Assembly (NCBI GenBank): GCA_907163375.1
Contig: CAJQUW010004613.1
Coordinates: forward strand, 1,054,001-1,118,000
Direction of reading: 5' to 3'
DNA length: 64,000 bases
Source of the DNA: Prostheceraeus crozeri
Taxonomy: Eukaryota > Platyhelminthes > Polycladida > Euryleptidae
The notes under the pieces were generated by a model. That model searched no databases. It saw only the letters and a list, made by a program, of their open reading frames with translations, and was not told the origin of the DNA. Shown one piece after another: positions 38,020 to 48,805 of the stretch (position 1 is its first letter; each line of letters begins with the position of its first letter). The position numbers were made by a program, and so were the translations under genes.

Positions 38020-40082
38020 TTACAGTTTAACACATTTAACAATACCACTATGGTAGAGTTTTAGGTGACTGCAGCTGTCACTACAGCCACCCAAATCGTC
38101 CATCCTCGTAAGGCGCACTCTTCTGATGCCATTTTGGGAACATTCGAGGTGTACAAGCGTTTCTTTGTTATGCTGTCGGCTGGTGGCTACTTGGGAGGCC
38201 AACAGGAGGTTTGATTGAGTAATATTTCTTAGAGACTCAATCAAACCTCTATTGTCCTCCTTCAACTTCACCTCGCGGGCCTCAACCTCCTTTAGGCGCT
38301 CTTGGCAACGACGGAGTTGTACCTCAACGTCTTGTACCTCTTCTGCTGTCGCGTCGAGATCCACATTGTACTGCCGAACAGGGAGACAGCGCATGGAGGT
38401 GCGGGCGCAGCAGCGTGAGGGAAGGATCTGCGGCTGGGATCGGAGAGGAAGGAGCTGCGGCTGGGATCGGAGAGGAAGGAGCTGCGGCTGGGATCGGAGA
38501 GGAAGGAGCTGCGGCTGGGATCGGAGAGGAAGGAGCTGCGGCTGGGATCGAAGAGGAAGGAGCCAGTGTCATCATCGGTGATAATGGAAGGCGCACACTC
38601 CAGCTCGGAGAAGCCCGGATGTGGCTGAACGAGACCTCCTCCTGAGATGCACACATCGCGGAGTCCTGTAATCGAAAGAAACAATTGTTTATCATCTATT
38701 TAGCAATTTACCATTGATGAGATACAAAAGTGAATTTCTCTTACCTCCGGCTGGATTGTGACCTTCTGATCGGTTCCAACCTCTGTCTCACGGGGCAACG
38801 AGTCATTCTAAAAGATAAATCAATCTAATACAAACAAAAAACATATTTTAATAGAAAATTCTGTACTCATGCAGTTGACCAACTTTGATACTTACATTTG
38901 TAACAGGATCATCATCCTCATCGGAAGATGTCGGGGAAGAAGTCGCTGACGACGTTTCCTCATCAGATGAAGTCGCTGACGAGGTTTCATCGTCCTCTGA
39001 TGAAGACTCCCGAATCGAATAGGGCTTTTCTTCATTGTCTTCCACCGATGTACTTGTCGCTGGCGTCGAAAGGAAACTTCGATGCTTCCTGAGGGACAGC
39101 GATCGCACAACCTGCAGAGAAAAATAATATAACATGCTCGCAACTCATTGAGAAGCATACATGTTCTTGGAAATACTTCATGCATTGAGAAATATTATTG
39201 ACAAATAACTAAACAATGACACTTACGGGACTAGGAAGACACTTCTTCTCCGGTGTAGGCAAACGGGGTATACTGTTCACACCTGTAAACAGCTGAAGAA
39301 AAGATCATATTCAATTTCACATAAAGAGCTAATGAATAACTTTAACACTTACATTTCTCAAGCATTCAGCCGCTTTCTCCTCTTCAAAACTGACACAAGT
39401 CTGTTGAGGCAACTCACTCTGAAATGTTGTGACAATGTTGAAATACTTTTTACATGGTAGAATAATTAATGGAGTAAATGTATTCTCACATTTTTAGTGA
39501 TGATCTTTTTTTGAATTAAGACCTTGGTCTTCTTAGGAGGAGGCATCTCATCATTATCCTGAAATATTTAAACGATATATGTTTTTATGCATAATGGACC
39601 AATAATTAATTTATTCGGTTTTAAGAAGCTATCCTTTGAAGGTATTATGTATGATTGGCAGAACTCACCTCAAAATCACTTAAGGTGTCATCGATGAACT
39701 GTCGTGACTTGGGGCTTTCTTTGGGACTTTATTGCGGTAGGCTCCTCCACCTGTGAAAGGACACCTTCCATCGGCCTCTCCTTGTTAAATAATCGCTCCA
39801 ACCTCCTCTTTTCAACCTTTGAGGTGAGGTTGATGCCCTTCCTCCCATTTTGCTGAACACATGGCGTGTGCTTTTCAATGAATGCCTTAGAGGCTTCGGT
39901 ATTTACCTTTTCATTGCTCCGTTCATATGACTTGCAAGTTAGGCAGTAAAGATACCTGCATTCACTTTTGAAGATGCAGTTCTTGTGACCGCTCTTATTG
40001 GCATGTCGAACGGGTAATTGGCATGTTTCACAGAAGTGAAAAATTAGGCGCTGTCGTGCAAGACTCTCTTGTCGGACCATCT
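38020..40082 (-). pseudogene. Multi-exon accessory gene: zinc-ribbon start, coiled-coil end
   Basis: The - strand shows a series of consistent GT-AG introns of about 70-110 bases (donors GTAAGT or GTGAGT near 38,894, 39,231, 39,351, 39,488 and 39,667; acceptors TTTCAG, TGCAG or TTTTAG between them). The 5' exon (ATG at 40078-40080) has a Cys/His cluster (HFCETCQLPVRHANKSGHKN, YLYCLTCKSYERS) like a zinc finger. Middle exons are Ser/Asp/Glu-rich. The 3' exon holds a 27-bp tandem repeat and a coiled-coil segment (VQLRRCQERLKEVEAREVKL). A possible non-coding leader exon lies before 40,172. Family not recognised, and I could not confirm one open frame across all exons, so at least one break is likely. 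Confidence 0.5.
38424..38564. repeat. 27-bp coding-type tandem repeat, about five copies
   Basis: Near-identical copies of a 27-base unit (GGATCGGAGAGGAAGGAGCT plus GCGGCTG). Being a multiple of three, it stays open in several frames and encodes nine-residue repeats, for instance PSSPIPAAA on the - strand. Lies in the last exon of the spliced gene. Confidence 0.85.
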
Positions 40083-40819
40083 CTATAGAGGAAAAAAATT
40101 GATTATAATTTTATCTCTTATTAAATGAGAACTCATTTATATATCATCAACAAAACTTTATGAAGTACTACCTTGATATTGAATAAATCTTAGAAAGAAT
40201 TGAAATCTGAAGTTGAAATTGAAACCGAAAGTCGAAAGTTTAATTTTCATTCGAAAACGGTTTGCTCATAGAAAGAGTTGAAATTTACAAGTAGCTGTCT
40301 TGAAATTATTTAATTTCGAAATTAATTTAATGGAATGAAAGTGAAATTTCGAAAATTTCAACCAATCCTCAATTTGTTTAATTAAACAAGCTTGAGTTTT
40401 ATACATCTGCTAGCAGATGACAGACTAAATATTTAAAATGGATGAAGGCTTTGTTTAGGTATCTTTTTATTTATTTGCAAACTGAAAATCTTCTTGATTC
40501 AAATACACTTACATTTAAACTGATATATTCATGTCTCTTGCTCAATGACTTAATATAGGATGAAAAATTAAAAAAAACATGGTTAATAATATAACATAAA
40601 GTGTTCCTATCCTAAAAACCCAAGCTTCTATATTTAAAGCTATTTGGTTATAAAAACTTAATAATGTTCCTACTCCCGAATATCCTATAAAGTAACACAA
40701 CATGACAATGAAACTCACTTCAGAATTGTAATAAGAACCAGAGAACGGAGGAACGAAGAACGACGTCTGCTATGGACACTGAATTATTTGAAAATGAGTG
40801 AACATTCGTTGTGCAACTT

Positions 40820-40828
40820 CTTTATATA
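40820..40828 (-). promoter_or_regulatory. TATA box (TATATAAAG) upstream of the spliced gene
   Basis: Consensus TATA box on the - strand about 650 bases before the possible donor at 40,171, consistent with a long leader exon. Confidence 0.45.
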
Positions 40829-41249
40829 TGAAATTCTCAAAGCAACTATGAACAAAGACCTTATGACATCACATCCTGGAATTGGTACGGTTAAACAAAA
40901 TTGATAACTCAAACAAGAATTGGAACAGCTGGTTTATTTTTAACCTTAGAAATGGAAGTGCCATCATATGTGTTGAAAGATTTCTACATGTAAACATTAG
41001 AGTGAATTCAAAGTAATATGAACTGATGGACTGATGTATTATTTGATATATATGTTATTATTAATAGTCATATAATGATTCATATTTGAAGATATAAAAC
41101 GTGTGATTTGAATAGAACATTAAATTTGAATTAAGCGCTCAATTTCGAAAATTCAAATTTCGCGCCAAAATGTGAATAATCAAATTTAAAGACTTTTTTT
41201 CGAAAAATTGAATTTCGCGCCAAAATTCAAATAATCAAATTAAAATACT

Positions 41250-41271
41250 AGGGTTAGGGTTAAGGTTAGGG
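41250..41271. repeat. Telomere-like TTAGGG run
   Basis: Reads CTAGGGTTAGGGTTAAGGTT then AGGG: three TTAGGG units with one variant. Too short to be functional; it sits at the join between two repeat blocks. Confidence 0.6.
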
Positions 41272-41479
41272 AAGCAAGAAGAGTATCTATGGCACCCGGA
41301 ACCCATGGGTAAATAAATTTTCGAGTGCGCGAAATTTTGAGGCCCCCCCGCCGTGTATGAAGTGTATGAAGGTCAAAGGTCAAGGTCAAGTGTAGAGGTT
41401 TGTATATTATGGTCATTTTTAGTTGTAAAACTTTAACTTTGAAAATTGTAAACTTAGTCATTTTTGTAAAAAAATTTGG

Positions 41480-41830
41480 AATTTTTCAAGTTGCATAAAG
41501 ATGCATACAACTAGGATTTTTTCATCAAATGGGTACATACAATATATCATTCGAATGCTCTTTTCATGCTGATTCTAATGTTGTATTGTATGACACATGT
41601 ATGACATATAGCTAGAGAGCTACATGTCTTTAAAGAATGGGCTAAAAACTTAGTGAATTTAAAAATCTAACATTTGTCTGCTTGCATACAGTTGCATACA
41701 ACTAGGATTTTCCCATCGAATAGGTACATACCTCATATCATTCGAAAGGTCTTTTCATTCTCATTCTTATGGTGTCGTGTATGACACATGTATGATATCA
41801 TCCTGGACTGCTACAAGCATTTTAAAATTA
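41480..41830. repeat. Direct repeat, period about 191 bp, two copies
   Basis: Both copies contain GCATACAACTAGGATTTT, then a GGTACATAC...ATATCATTCGAA phrase, CTTTTCAT and TGTATGACACATGTATGA. Diverged from each other. Reads like an intron- or MITE-derived tandem. Confidence 0.65.
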
Positions 41831-42055
41831 ACAACATAACTGTTTCTTTAAAAGTTATATGTTCCTATTTATTTCAAGTTGAAGTCTTCATATTTGATTT
41901 TTTTGTTTCAATTCAGTTATTGAACATCATTAATTGTAGATAGTTATTCCCCCTTCCCATTCAGACCTTAATTGAAGACCGATTTGTGAAATGATAAAAC
42001 AAGTCTGTTCATATATACAAATGAATATTAAATGAAGAGATTAAGAAAAAACACA

Positions 42056-42517
42056 CTAAATGTCATCAAGGTAAGGAAAGGGTACAAGTTTTTTCAAGTC
42101 CACTTGCACATGGATCCTGGTCTTTTTGGGCGCACAGGGACAGCGACGTGGTGTGTCAAGGTCGATGACTGAAAATTCGAGAGCGGTTGTGAGGTTCCGC
42201 TCGTTCGGCTCCATCCTCATGAAGACCCGTTTCGTGTGGTACTTTTTCGGGGCGTTCTTGACTTTGACCGTGACCCTTCCATAGAGTGGCGTTCGCATGG
42301 ACTTCTTATTCATGTGACGCATCGTGTCGATTGATACGTCACTATCTTCATCACTCGAGTAGTCGGGCGATGCAGGGACTTGGGTGAACACCACCGGCTC
42401 GTTTGGTGTTGTCGATCGCTCCATCGGAGATTGGGGAGGTGTATTGGTACGTTCCACTGGCGAAGTGGTACGATCAGCAGTACCGTTCTCAACTGCGGCT
42501 TTCTGTTTGCGATCCAT
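42056..42517 (-). CDS. Small phospho-site-rich acidic/basic protein, unknown
   Basis: 153 residues. The N-terminal half has five Ser/Thr-Pro sites (TTSPVERTNTPPQSPMERST) and an acidic casein-kinase-2-like stretch (YSSDEDSDVSID). The C-terminal half is basic and Cys-containing (RVTVKVKNAPKKYHTKRVF, RRCPCAPKKTRI). No family recognised. The pattern is that of small nuclear regulators of DNA viruses, but that is only analogy. It shares a 222-base divergent promoter with the gene at 42740, each side having a TATA box. Confidence 0.55.
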   Translation of the reverse strand: MDRKQKAAVENGTADRTTSPVERTNTPPQSPMERSTTPNEPVVFTQVPASPDYSSDEDSDVSIDTMRHMNKKSMRTPLYGRVTVKVKNAPKKYHTKRVFMRMEPNERNLTTALEFSVIDLDTPRRCPCAPKKTRIHVQVDLKKLVPFPYLDDI

Positions 42518-42597
42518 TATGACTTGTAGATTTAAAATAATTGTAACTTGTAAACGTGAGGATTAGAACCTTTGATAAGAATTGGTACAAACCTCGG

Positions 42598-42606
42598 ACT
42601 TATATA
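42598..42606 (-). promoter_or_regulatory. TATA box (TATATAAGT), leftward side of a divergent promoter
   Basis: On the - strand, about 80 bases before the ATG at 42517. Paired with the rightward TATA box at 42675. Confidence 0.6.
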
Positions 42607-42674
42607 CTTTTTAAACAAAGGAAATCCTAACAGCCAATCAGAGAGGTACCGAACTTCCCTAAAGAATATATAAC

Positions 42675-42684
42675 TATATAAAGG
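42675..42684 (+). promoter_or_regulatory. TATA box (TATATAAAGG), rightward side of a divergent promoter
   Basis: On the + strand, 65 bases before the ATG at 42740. With the box at 42598 it forms a compact two-way promoter. Confidence 0.62.
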
Positions 42685-42739
42685 ATGTCATTGTTCCAAA
42701 CTGTTAAGTACTTATCCTCAACGTTCCATAACAAGAAGC

Positions 42740-43030
42740 ATGTCCTCAAAGCCATTATTTTATTTTCAAAATGACAGCCAAGTCATTATGGGAGGTCAGT
42801 TGGACATGACCATGCATCTCTGTTGCGGCTGCAAAGTGGCCCTGTGGAAGACCTTGACTGTGTCAGCACTTCAGAGGCGGAGTGGACTACCGGTGAAGTG
42901 TCCGGTACACGAGTGTGACCATGACTTTAGTAACAATCAGACATTTCATGAATGGTGTGATGACTTCCTGAAGATCATGGAGTCGCCTGAGAGACGTGAT
43001 CTGTACCCGTCATTTATTTTTCACGCTTAA
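42740..43030 (+). CDS. Small Cys/His zinc-binding protein, unknown
   Basis: 96 residues. A Cys/His set, HLCCGCKVALW then KCPVHECDHDFSNNQTFHEW and CDDF, could bind one or two zinc ions in a RING- or treble-clef-like way, but spacing fits no family I know. It is the last gene before the right TIR, opposite the RING gene just inside the left TIR, so both element ends carry a zinc protein. Own TATA box. Confidence 0.55.
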   Translation: MSSKPLFYFQNDSQVIMGGQLDMTMHLCCGCKVALWKTLTVSALQRRSGLPVKCPVHECDHDFSNNQTFHEWCDDFLKIMESPERRDLYPSFIFHA

Positions 43031-43166
43031 ATTAAACTTACATTGTAAATCTCTTGTCTTTTCATTTTAAACATAGTTCTGGAATTGGTTTTCTTATTGG
43101 GGAGCAACTAAATCATAGCTGCACAGTAAAGTTTCACATCTAAATAGTGCTACATTTAAAATAATT

Positions 43167-43505
43167 GTCACAATAGTCGCAATTGAGCAAACCCATTCAA
43201 AATCAAACAACGGACGTCTATCGGTACGTACCCAAGTGCTCAGAACCAAACCACACAAGTTCGATCATAGACGTTCCGAAACACAGTGTACTCAACCGAG
43301 TGTACCAAACACATGTACCTATCCAGTAAAACAGATCTCATACAAGTTCCTATTCATAACACTGAATTATACATGTTCCTATCCATGTACCTATTGAGAA
43401 CTAAATTATACATGTACCTATCCATGTACCTATTGATAACACTAAATTTTACATGTACCTATCCATGTACCTATCCCTCGCAAGTAGGGCACAGTTTTCA
43501 CTACT
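43167..43505 (-). repeat. Right terminal inverted repeat of Polinton B
   Basis: Reverse complement of 24316-24654, with about two mismatches over 339 bases. Confidence 0.95.
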
Positions 43506-43511
43506 CCAGTG
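43506..43511. repeat. Target-site duplication of Polinton B, right
   Basis: CCAGTG, identical to 24310-24315. Confidence 0.95.
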
Positions 43512-44682
43512 TTTGATAACTAAGTCTATGCTTCTTAGCTCAATAGATGATATATGTGCTACAGCTATAAGTCATTATTTTATAGTTTTCTTAATATTAA
43601 AGGTGTGTCGTTTAGTAGAGGTCGTCAATTATTAAAAAGTTGACCTTTCAGCCGCAACGCTTATTAGAGGACGGCGTTTATTTGAGGGCGTTGTTTTTTA
43701 AGAGTAAATCCGGTATGCATAATTCAACTAAATAGACTTCATCGATCACTCTTGCCACTCCTTGTAATATTCTTGTAAGTTGACATTGATGACCAGAAAT
43801 CATTCTTCATACCTGCTATAAGAATAAATATTTGAATTTTATTCTATTCCAGGGGCGCTTGTTTTTCAAAAGAAATTTCTGTCGGTGATTCAATATTGAA
43901 TTTAGAGATTTGGGACGTTACTGGACAAGTTACGGTAAGTTAAAAAATATTTTATTCTTTGATATATTCTTTTATGATTTTTCACGGTAATCAATTCAAT
44001 GGTCAATTTCTTGAGATTATTCGAGATAGACTGATAAGATCATGATAGATAGATTCGAGACTTAAGCCACAAATTGATTCATAAGAAACCCTAAATATGA
44101 ATTGAGATTTAGACTATTGCAACCTTCGGAATTTTGCACATATTTCTCTAAAATTTGCGGAATGTATCAAATTTATTCGATGCTTTAATTACAACCAGTA
44201 TCAACAATGGTTTCCATTTTCATTCTGTAGATCGAATAATACTGATGAACTTATCAATTTTTCATTTTTAAAGCGTTTGATGAGTCATGTCTCCGAATAA
44301 AGTAAATCATTTTCTCTCGTTTCTTCACAAAATGTGGTCAAAGTCAATGGTTATCAATCAAAAAAGTGTTTTGAAAATCTATCGATTTAAAGTGAAGGAA
44401 CACTATTTTCACTAAGATTGAAATGCCATCCATAAATACGATCTTTGTCATTGATTGATTGGACAACTGGCCTCACACCTTCTTTTTCGTTGCGGAAGGG
44501 ATGCTTGATGCGCGCCATTGCAGCGAATGGAATTTCTTGATCAGTTGAATTGCTGCATTGTAGGTGTAATTGCTATGAGTGAGAAAGAATCACATGTAGT
44601 ATTCATGAAAGTTAAAGTGAATGCTTTACTTGAATTAGAGTTGCCAACAAAGGGCAAATGTACGAGTAGGTTGCCGCATCCT
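43512..44682. other. Intergenic stretch without gene
   Basis: AT-rich. A phrase of the TTATTAGAGG...CGTTTATTTGAGG kind near 43,660 and an AGGGGCGCTTGTTTTT phrase near 43,857 look like worn ends of an old DNA transposon. Nothing else is seen. Confidence 0.5.
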
Positions 44683-44985
44683 GGTACTTCTTTTCTTCCT
44701 CCCCCCACATTTTTGTTGCTGATATCCGCGAGTGTTCCATCGTCAGCGATCTTCCCTTGCTCCTGAGTGCATGCAGTCTCACTACCTCCGCAAAAGCGTT
44801 GATTGTGCAAAAAATCATCTGATTTGTGGAAAACTTACAGCTTTTGCTTTGTCGTTCATTATAGTGTAGACAACAATCCCGCGAAGTTAACTTAGTGACA
44901 GATCAAGTCTATTCTAAATCCTATGTGACGAAATTTGATGAATTTGGAAAAATTGGAAAATGTCGGGAGAAAGAATAGAAGTACC
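44683..44985. mobile_element. MITE, family X, copy 1
   Basis: 303 bases with TIRs GGTACTTCT... on the left and ...AGAAGTACC on the right, and imperfect 8-bp flanks CGCATCCT / GACATCCT. Shares its inside (CGAGTGTT, TCAGCGATC, TTTGTCGTTCA, ACAACAATCCC) with copies at 58230 and 60294. Non-coding, probably moved by a transposase making 8-bp duplications. Confidence 0.75.
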
Positions 44986-44993
44986 GACATCCT

Positions 44994-46502
44994 AAAGTAG
45001 AGACCGGCTAATCATGACACTTGTAAAAGTTGATCCCAATCTGTCTTCAACAGAAATGTCTATGGTTCTTGATTCGACAAAAGTTGATTGAATCAGGGTG
45101 TAGCAGTGACCGCTCATCTCAAGTCTAAGTATCCGATCAACATTAAAGCTCGATTAAGATGAGTGATGAGTTGATGACTCATCGCCAATGGAATCGCATT
45201 GTCTGACCAGATTCAACCTCAGTTCGTCAGAAAGATAGCGACGGCCAATTGAAACTTTCGGTTAATTCTGACAAGCAAATTCCACGAGATATGTATCGTC
45301 CTCGAAAAATTGATCAGTATCTCATCGATAATTTGATAAAAATCAATCCTGAGGCGAGTCGATGATGTCAGGCAATATCAGGCACTTACATAGTTGTCTG
45401 TACGGGAGGTCAGTGATGATGAATTCAACAAGAAAAAATCTCTCCCAATTTTACGACTGCTAACTCATTCACTATTATCACAAATTATTTTGATTACGGA
45501 CTAGGTTATTATAATTTATTTTGTAAATTACATTTTCATCAATATATATTTGAATTTTCATAATAACTACATGGCAATCATATTGAGTCATTTATTCAGC
45601 ACGTTAGCAATCACATGCTTAGAAACACCTTCCCAATGACACTGCTTGCACAATCTACATGTAGGTGATCAATTTTTTTTAATCGCTCTGTAACATCAGC
45701 TTGTTGAATGAATCCTCTTCACTTGATTTTCATTTTTAAAGAATTCATGTTTCAGTTGCATAGATCAAAAAAATTTCAATATCAATTTGCAACGCTAGAA
45801 GTAATTGTTAACGATTGTTATAATATTAAGTATGTTCGTAAAAACTAGGTAATGTCAAAAGTAGTAATATATAAGTAAAAAGTGTAAGTAGTAATGTTGT
45901 GGAAATTTTAATAAAACATTTTTTTCTGAAAGCATTCAATGAAATTGTGACATTGTTTTACTAACGTGCTCAGGATGTTATAGGATGTCCCATAATAAGC
46001 GGTGAAGTGGTTTGATGAATTTGATTCTCTTTTACGAAAATAAAAATAGAAATCGGTATAATTGTCCAACCAGTCATAGTAGTACTCGCATTCACTAAAA
46101 TCCTGTAATAAATTTCAGCAATTGACTAAATTTCTGTAGTAAATATCATCAATTTATTGAAAAATTGACATTTATGTTAACAAGACAGTTAACCAAAAAT
46201 TCTGTATGATCTACGGATATGAAGCTAGCCGCAGCGAATGCCATTCTTTTAACAAACATGTTAACAAGAAATGTCACTCTACAGACTACTTCAAATAGTC
46301 TCAGAATCTGCAGAAATACTAATTTGATTCGCAGTGGTACGGTTGCACCCATTCGAATGAATTTTGAAAAAGCAGTGCCCTACGAATGATAAGATTTAAA
46401 TGTTAGAAATACTATTCATCAAGCAGTAGGCAGCTGAAATTCAAGAATTGTTTCCTACCTAATCAAAAATTTTTTCCATCAATTTAATCAGCTACATCCT
46501 GA
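44994..46502. other. Intergenic stretch without gene
   Basis: AT-rich, no supported frame, no repeat structure recognised. Confidence 0.5.
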
Positions 46503-46510
46503 AGTGGTAG
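46503..46510. repeat. 8-bp target duplication of hAT element, left
   Basis: AGTGGTAG, repeated exactly at 48798-48805. Confidence 0.9.
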
Positions 46511-48797
46511 CACCTATGAGAATTTTCCGCCTACAGGCGGAAATTTTCGATATTCCGCCTTGAAAGGCCGAAATCGGTTGGGTCTCGTGAATCGTCCAAA
46601 TCCATCAAAAAAAATCAGACCCCTACCCCCTTACCCCTAGTCATTTTTAAAAAATTCTTTTGTCATTTTTCGGGCAAAAGAGATAATTATTTTAGAGGAT
46701 TTTGTAAGTTTGTTGCTTGTACATTGTGCGGCTAGCTATTCTTGATGCACTTTTGTCATTTTAGCGCATAGGTTTACCTACAATCTTTCAAAGTAGGCCA
46801 ACATGTTGTAATATACATCGATTTTGTACTTTGTACTAGCAAAACGCCTTTCTTCAAAGACCTCAAAACTATTCAGGATGAAAAGCAGAGGAAGAATGTT
46901 GGTGCTTTCTTGGAAAAGATCAGGAGTACGCGGTACACTGCAGCGGGTTTAGCGCGCAAAGAAAGCATTGCAAAGGTGTTGTTTCTCGACCGAATGAACT
47001 TGCTCTTGCAAATCAAGTTCCACAACGACATCCTACCATATTTTAGAAGCTATTTGAAACTTTTCCAGCATGAAGATCAGCTGCATCCATCAATGAGGCG
47101 TTTGAAATTGAATCTTCTTTCGTTCTTTGTGACTCCAGAGGCATTGAGGCAGAGTCAACAAGACAGAGCTGCATTGCTTGATGCTTTGCAGAGGGAAGGG
47201 GGTCTTCTTCCGTTGAAGTCCATGTTCGTTGGCACTTCCTGTACAGAATACTTGCAGAAATGCATGGGAAAATCTACTGATTTATTGAAAAGTGTTCGAT
47301 CCGCCTATCTTCGATCCACTAGGCATCTTCTTACAAAACTCCCTCTAGAAAACCCATTCATATCCGCTTTGTCGTCTTTATCTCCCAGCCAGCGTGGCAC
47401 TTCAACGGCCCTTGATTCCATGAAATACCTGGCATCATGTCTGAATGCAGATCATTCAGTCCTTGCATTGCCGGAAATCCACGCCTACGTTTCGACCACC
47501 AGTGACAATAATCAAGTGATGGAAATGAGGCCGAAGGAAAGGCTGGACAGTTACTGGTACCGTGTAACAGCTGAAATGAATTCGCCAAATTTGTGGAGTG
47601 TTATAAAGATCGCATGACCTTCTTCAACGGACCCGATGTCGAAGGGGCGTTCAACCGAATGGGGCAGCTGATCAGGAACGACCGAAGTCAGCTCGATGTT
47701 GCCAATGTATCGGCTCAGTTGACCATCAAGTATTCCTTGAAAGCCAAACAAAAACGTGGGTTTTCTTGCTTTCATCGAACGGATATTCGAAGAAGTCCAT
47801 TCTACACAAATTTATTGCCAAACATGGCCAACTCTTGGAAGATGCTACGTGCGTCACAGGCAGCGTCTGAGCGCAGGCCTGCCGCTGGCCTTTTCAAGCG
47901 CAGGAGACTCCTCCTGGAAAGAAGAAAAAGACTGGAAAAATTGCAGTGATCAACGAGAAGAACTGCCTTGATCCGAAGAAACCTTTGGCTGTCTCGTGGT
48001 ATGCCTGATCAAAGTCGGGTTTCTGAAGATCCTCCCCCCACCCAGGCAGTCGATGCATCGGAACTGCCTTCTGAAGTCGCCCAGGGCGACAAAAGACCCG
48101 CAGAAGATCCTGTGGACAAGAGCCAGCCCAGAAAGAAGATGAGACAAACTACACTGTTTTCCCACTTGCCATGGAGTTAGAGATTTTTTACTTGTGACTT
48201 GTCTGTGATTCATATGCATGTGCTATTAATACCAGTGTGATATTTTATATAGATTAAATGTTTTCACACAAAGCATGTGCATAGGTTAAAAAATGTTCCT
48301 GTTGAAATATGTATCCCAATATGTAGGGTTAGCCGCGCCTAATAGGATACGAAGACGATTAATAATTAGGCCTACATCGTCTTCGATTGAGTATGCGCAC
48401 TGCTTCACCTGTATTTGTTCAAGAATTGTACTGGATGTTACAGTATTCATTTAAACGAAAGCGCTTTGTTATGCGCTTTGTGCTCATATTATTTGAAAGG
48501 AAACTTCGGTCTGTTTCTGCATGTTTTTCCAATTTCTACAAATGCCAAAATTAACTGGACATATGGTTGTCTATATGATTATATAATAGCGCCTACGTGT
48601 ACGTCAGATTACCAATTTGTGTTAAAAATATGTCTACCATGCCAGCTGTCACTAGTGCTTTGCAATGTTTATAATCTCTTTTTGCGTGGAGTTTTTATCT
48701 CTAAGATAATTTTTTAAAACTTTAAAAGATCCCCGAACACCATTTTCCATACTACTAATTTTTCCGCCTTGGGGAAAGTAGATAATTCTCATGGGTG
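46511..48797. mobile_element. hAT-superfamily DNA transposon, 2,287 bp
   Basis: Bounded by a perfect 8-bp target duplication and short TIRs: CACCTATGAGAATTTTC on the left against CACCCATGAGAATTATC (right end, reverse complement), 15 of 17 matching. Eight-base duplications and CA-starting ends fit hAT. Subterminal TTCCGCC/GGCGGAA words occur at both ends, a common hAT transposase-binding pattern. It contains the 3' part of a transposase-like gene, with no room for a full one, so it is probably an internally deleted, non-autonomous copy. Confidence 0.85.
46840..48179 (+). pseudogene. hAT-like transposase fragment
   Basis: Coding-like sequence starts after a plausible acceptor (TTTGTACTAG) and runs KTPFFKDLKTIQDEKQRKNV onward: RMNLLLQIKFHNDILPYFRS, SYLKLFQHEDQLHPSMRRLK, ISALSSLSPSQ and RPKERLDSYWYRV. 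A second frame continues from about 47,593 with GPDVEGAFNRMGQLIRNDRS, which resembles the hAT dimerisation motif (xxxERxFSxMxxIxxxxRS). A third frame near 48,000-48,180 is Pro/Lys-rich. The shift near 47,600 may be an intron edge or a frameshift. The N-terminal zinc finger and most of the RNase H-like core are absent. Confidence 0.6.
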
Positions 48798-48805
48798 AGT
48801 GGTAG
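48798..48805. repeat. 8-bp target duplication of hAT element, right
   Basis: AGTGGTAG, identical to 46503-46510. Confidence 0.9.

Larger units (their letters stand above)
40083..42055. other. 2-kb non-coding tract in Polinton B, with nested repeats
   Basis: AT-rich and gene-free. It holds a TATA box for the spliced gene (40820-40828), two copies of a phrase built on AATTTCGCGCCAAAA (about 41,150 and 41,215), a telomere-like run at 41,250, and a direct repeat of about 191 bases at 41,480-41,830. The run of repeats suggests one or more insertions nested in the Polinton. Confidence 0.6.
24316..43505. mobile_element. Polinton (Maverick) B, end to end
   Basis: 19,190 bases bounded by 339-bp TIRs starting 5'-AG, as Polinton ends do, and by a perfect 6-bp target duplication. 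Gene order from the left: RING, unknown, ATPase, conserved unknown, integrase, spike-like, core, capsid and protease (+); TBP-like, PC4-like, PolB, a spliced gene and a small acidic gene (-); then a small Cys-rich gene (+). Capsid, protease, ATPase, core and TBP-like genes look whole. PolB, integrase, the spike-like gene and probably the spliced gene are broken, with about seven or eight breaks in all. The near-identical TIRs suggest recent insertion. A non-coding 2-kb tract near the right end carries its own repeats. Confidence 0.97.

Noticed and set aside
41250-41271. A true internal telomere
   Set aside because: Only about three units long and bounded by other repeats, so it is more likely chance or repair-added sequence.
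42310-42566. Two 60-residue frames overlapping the acidic gene at 42056-42517
   Set aside because: They lie in other frames of that gene and its promoter, with no motif.
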